Source: Lepidostoma basale (taxonomy: Eukaryota; Arthropoda; Insecta; Trichoptera; Lepidostomatidae). Taken from it: a stretch of 64,000 bases of DNA. The notes under the pieces were generated by a model. That model did not search any database. It had not been told where the DNA came from and was given only the letters and a program-made list of their open reading frames with translations. Shown here one piece after another: positions 38,101-44,100 of the stretch. Made by a program: the position numbers and the translations under genes. The stretch lies in assembly GCA_022606425.2 (NCBI GenBank), contig JAHDVF020001018.1:496001-560000 (forward strand). Reading direction: 5' to 3'. Numbering within the stretch: the stretch's first letter is position 1; the number at the start of each line of letters is the position of its first letter.

Positions 38101-41100
38101 AAAAATAGCTAGCACTTATAATGTTATGAATAAGTCGAATTGAAAAGTGTCATGGCGGATGGCTAACTACAAGTGTACTGAGTCTACCAATAGTGATAAA
38201 GAAGAAGAAGAATAAATACCTGTATGTTGCAATTAATACTGTGAAAAATAAGTGACGGCAACAATTAAAATGTTTACCGTTGGCCATCTGCGTCGCCTGC
38301 GTGTGCATCCTGCAGAGGAATCCTACAAGACACGCCGCGTCCCCTCTCCAATCCCTCTCCCCCACCCTCGCTCCTCTCCACACAGACAGCTTGACGATGT
38401 CACAGCCAGGGAAGAAATAACTTCTTCCACTCTTAGCCATCAGCTGACCTAAGATTCTGTAACGATTTAGGGAATTATTTAATGATACTTGAACGACGAA
38501 GGTGCATAGGAACAAGCAAACTCAAGTAAGGAAAAGATAATAATAAAAAATTGGATGGTCCATTGTTTTGGCCGAAACACTATGATATTTTAACAATTTA
38601 TAACTGTTAATTCAAAAAGTTTGTTTTATATCACAATTGTATTTATTTTACTTTACAACAGCTGTTTCATCAACCAATGTTGACATCATCAAGTGTTTCA
38701 TTTATTTTAGTGTTAATGACGGCAACCTGATGATGTCAACATTAGTTGATGAAACTGCTGTCGTAAAGTAAAATAAATACAATTGTGATATAAAACAAAG
38801 TTTTTGAATTGACAGTTATAAATTGGATGATTTACAGAGCGCCATTTTTCTGAATTAATCATCTCAAGAGGGCTGTATACTCAAACTTTTTTTAGTATTA
38901 CGCATGTATCGATCTCTACATATGTGCGAAATTGTTTGGACAGACAACTTACGTATCTATGATGCAGAGAACATGGTGCGCGAGGTGCGTGGAAGACCAG
39001 GCGCGCAGATCTCCTGCTGGACCACGAGCTGCTGGCCTCTCTAGCCTCCACAGTAGAGCCTCCTCTACCATGTAGCGGCTCACGGCTCTTAAGGGTGGCT
39101 GAAATGGCATCAATAAAATATTTTTTATTTAAACTAACTAACTAACCATCACGCCGTTTCTCCGAAGGGGTAGGTAGAAAGAATGAACTGCCACACTTTT
39201 TTTTCCTGATATATTTCTCTCGCTTCCTCGACATTCATACATCGTGTCATGCACGCGCGTCGATTTCTCTGACTCGGAGTTTGCTGATCGAAGCCTAGAT
39301 TGCCGCAAGTTAGGGCTATCAGCAACACAAAGTTCAGATATACAAGATTATATTATAATTATACATTTGATAATATGTTTTCTCTAAACCCCTTGTTGAA
39401 ATTGTTTTAATGTCAGATTGTCAGACTCACTTGTCCGTTTTCTCTGAGGTGTTTAAGAACTGCTCCCAGGGCTTCTGAAACTCGAGCCGCGGCCTCCCCT
39501 CGAGATCCTAGTAAGGACCGGGCCCCTTCGGCCCAGAGCTGCCAGCCCGCACAGCGCTCTGACCACTGCACGCCAGTCGCGGGGGCTCCACCAACGATGT
39601 AGAAGCCCTGAATATAAAGAGTATTTTTAAAGACCGTGCCACACTGTTTGAAACAAGCTCTCCACAGGGGTGACCTTGGTGGAGAGCTGTGGAGCCCACG
39701 GTTGGTGTAGTGTCCACATACTGTTGTAAACAAGCTCTCCACATGTGGAATGCGTGTTTAAACGGTGGATCCACACGCATACTATGCGCATCCGTTCACA
39801 AAGTTAGTTGAAGGTCAAACGAATTTTGGTTTCAAGCAAGTGTCTACACAGTTTTAAACCGCCGGTGGAGACCGAAGTGGAGAGATTGTTTAAAACAGTG
39901 TGGAACGGCTTTAATGGATAATAAGTATATAGGAATTAATGCTAGACTTTTATTTCTGCTATTAATTAATTGGTTGGAGGCGAAACTGCACGATTTTGTG
40001 TCCTTCAATGTTCATATTATGTTGTCTTGTACATTAATAAATAAAATGAAAACTTCTTCTTCTTCTTTTGTCATATCCAGTTTCTTTGTTCGTTATCACT
40101 TCTGAAAAGGCTCCACTCTCCTTATTCCAGTCCAGTCTTTAGCACCTATGATTAATCATAATCGTTTGAGCATCCAAGACGTTTGTCTTCTCAAAAGAAC
40201 ACGTCGTCCTTCAACCTTACACATTATCATAAGTTGGAATAGCTCATAACTGTCACCACGCAAGATGTGACCCATATTGAAAAATTTTAGGGACCTTATT
40301 ATATTTTTATATTCTCCACTGCAATGAGTTCTCTTCAAGATTTCTGGTTTCCTGACCAAATTTGTTCCAAGTTATTTAAATCATTCTTCCGTATAATCAT
40401 ATTTCGGATGCTTTCAGGCATAATAAATGTTCACAGAATATCAAATCAAATCAAATCAATTTATTTCATCAATAGACCTTACAAAATTAAGGTTTGAGGA
40501 ATCTATTGAGAAAAAGTCAATCAAATTTGTTTAAACTTCGACAGCGTCAGCATACACTGTTTCATCCCCCAATATGCAGAATCAACGTTCATCTGGTGAT
40601 GGAAATGGGGAGAGCATTCAAACTGCCTAACATTATCACTATTAGATTATTAATTAAAATGAAACAATGTTTAAGGTATAAAGTAGTAGCGGTGTAGAAT
40701 TCCCGTGACAATAAAATGGCGATATATTAGCTACCTATCACATATCACTAGAACCAATATAATAGCTAAAATAAATTGTATATGGTAATTGGGTTCAAAC
40801 GACCTGTTGTATACACAAAATAAAAATAATAAAAAATAAAAATATTAATGGGAGAACAACATTTTAAACATTCTTATCAACAGCTCTATATATTGTACCA
40901 TAATCTTTGGTTACAACAATGCATATTCCTGAAATCATTTCGTTTATTGATGTTATTTTTTTAGTATTATATGCTGAAGAAAAAGTTTATTTTTTGTATA
41001 ATTACCGTTTGTGCTGCACTATAGAAGAGCAAGGCATCTGGATGGCCCAATGGGGCCCTGTTAGGGAAGTCGCTTCCAGCCGGCCACCCACTAAAGGGCA

Positions 41101-44100
41101 CCGCTAGAAGCAGCTTGGCTTCCGCCCCCTGCGCCCCCAGAACCCCTCCAGCCATGCGGACCCGAACCCAGGGAGACCCCTCCACTATCGCCACACGGTA
41201 TCCTCGCTGATCGGCCTCGCAGTCTTCGTGAGCTGCAATACATTTAATTAAATACAATCGATTTACTTTTTACGTACCTTCTACAACAACATTTGCATAT
41301 TTATTGATTCTTGAAGTTTTTCATCTTCTTCTTCTTCTTTTTCTTCTTCTTCTTCTTCGTTTTCTTCTTCTTCTTCTTCTTCGTTTTCTTCTTCTTCTTC
41401 TTCTTCTTCTTCTTATTCTTCTTTTTCTTCTTATTCTTCTTCGTTTTCTTCTTCTTCTTCTTCTTCTTCTTCTTCTTCTTCTTCTTCTTCTTTCTCTTCT
41501 TCTTCTCCGTATTTTTCTTGTTCTTCTTCTTCAGCCTATTCTCGTGCACTCCTGGACACTCGTCCGAGCTTCTGGCTACGTGACCTGTCCATTGCCACTT
41601 TAGAGTCGCTACCCGGTGGATGATGTCAGTGACCTTTGTTTTTTCTCTCAACGAATCGTTTCTGACTCTGTCTCTAAGGCTTATTCCTAACATGGCTCTT
41701 TGGGTCACTCATATTTCTCGGCACTTTGTTTGGACAATGTTACAGTTTCGAGGCCATAAGAAGCAACTGGCAGCACACAAAATTATTTATTTTCATTTAA
41801 AATTCCATAATAAATAATTAATCCGAATGAAAACGTCTGTTTTATAGAAGGGAATTGGATGTTTCGTCTTGCTAAGACATTATCAAATGTGTATAAATAA
41901 AACATTAGCTATGCGAAACATGTCATTCCTATTGCTTAAGAAACAATAAATAGTTCAATGTTAAGTAATATTTCAGGTACAAGCTACAAGTGACTACTAG
42001 CAGTCAAATCTACCCAAAGCAAATGTGCTAGTTGATGGCACGTTAAAATAAAGATGGCGAAATCGAGTCGACGCCATTTTTGTACGAGAATAGAACTTCT
42101 ATCTAATTATTACCATCTCCATAGTGACACTGCTGCTCTGAGGGCAAATCCCTCAGGTGTGGGTATACCGTAGGCGGCACTAAAAGCCCTGGGTCACCGC
42201 CTTCAGGGCACTCAGAACTCCCAGCAGCCCAAGCCAAGACTTCCACCCATCTCTCTACAACTTTATCCCTGAAATAAATATTAAATAACAATTAATACGA
42301 ATGAAAACGCCGCTTTCCTAGAAGTTTTTTTTATAATCAATGGAAATGACATGTTTCGCCTTTCTTAGGCATTACCAAATGTCCCATAAATTATAATATA
42401 ACTTCTATAAAACAGACGTTTTTATTCGTATTAATTATTTAATATGGAGTTTTACACCATTATTTAAGAAACACAATTACTAAATAATACACTTAAACAT
42501 GAAAATTAAATATTTTTTAGGATATTTTTCATAAACTTATGTTTCGTCATAATCTGATATAAAAAATATGTAAACGAAATCGAACTAAACAAAACAATAT
42601 AAATTGAAAAAATTATGCGTTAGCAAAAAGGCGGGAAATAGTTTTCACTTCCAAAAGCTCTACTTATATAAATAAGTGAATTTATCACTCTTCACTTGGA
42701 ATGAGTATTTATATTATTATAAACTGTTAAATAAAAAAACATTGTTATATGTATCAAAATTGTATTTTTACTGTTTCGTTATTTAATAATGTATAACACT
42801 GTTAATATCCATTTTTTTTTTTAAAGATTGAAATCAATAAATAGGATTAGAATTTGTTTTACAATCTTCAACTTTGATTTACTCGTACAAAATATTTTTC
42901 ACAACACAATATATTATCATTTATGATATAGTATAAACTCTAAATATTTAATATAAAAAGTGGATACTAACGGTGTTGTGGAAATTTTTCTACCAAATTA
43001 AAAATGGAATTCCACAGTGTTAACGCCTTAACATCATATTAAAATCATTTCCATTTTTAAAATTTAAAACTTAAAGCCGTGCCACACTGTTTTAAACAAG
43101 CTCTCCACATCGGTCTCCACCGGCGGTTTAAAACTGTGTAGACACTTGTTTGAAATCAAAATTCGTTTGACCTTCAACAACCTTTGTGGACGGACGCGCA
43201 TAGATGCGTGTTGTAAACACGCATTCCACATGTTGGGCTCCACATTCCACCAATGTCACCCTTGTGGAGAGCTTGTTTCAAACAGTGTGGCACGGCCTTT
43301 ATTCTCAATGGTGTTAAGATTTTTAATTATTTTTACCGATTTTAAATAAACCGCATTTGTGAACAGGTATCCAACAAAGAAACCTTTGTTTTAATGGCAA
43401 CACTTAATTAAAAATGATATATTGTAGTTACCTTCTCAAGAAGCCGCTCTCTGTGAGGAAGTCCTCCCAGAGTCGCGTGTCCTCGGGGCGCAGGCGCGCG
43501 CAGCCCGGGGGTCCCTCCGCCACCGCGCAGTGCCCCTTCAAGGTTTCCATAACTACCAGGTACTCCAGAGAACGGGATTTGATCTGCAAGTCATAAATAC
43601 ACGTAAAAAAATGATTGCAATAGTCCATGCCTCTATTCAAATAATCTTATATATACAAATTAATGTTTGTGTGTTCGTTCCCTATGCGTTCACGCATCGT
43701 TCATCCGACTGAGATGAAGCTTTGTACAGTTGTTGTTGCCAATATTGCCCTTTCAACTTGGAGCCGATAAAGAATTGGAAAATAATGAAAAGGGGCATTA
43801 GTTAATATGTGAAGTAAGTATATGTTAACGATGCAAATGGTAAACTCCAGGTGTTTATAAATAGGTGCCTTCACTCAATATTCAAAATCTATTGGCCCCA
43901 AACGGTGTCAAATGCCGTTCTCTGGACTATGGCAGGCGAAAAGCCAATTAGAGAACAAGTCGCTAGACGCAAATGGCAGTGGATCGTTCACACTCTGAGA
44001 CAAAACCCAGCCTGCATCGCTCAGGGCGCACTAGACTGGTCCCCTATGGGGGAAAGAGAAAGCGAGCGACAAAAAGAAGAAGAAGAACCATCAAGTCGTC

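Noticed and set aside
41304..41708. Long polylysine, polyphenylalanine and polyleucine frames
   Set aside because: They are six-frame readings of the (TTC)n tract.
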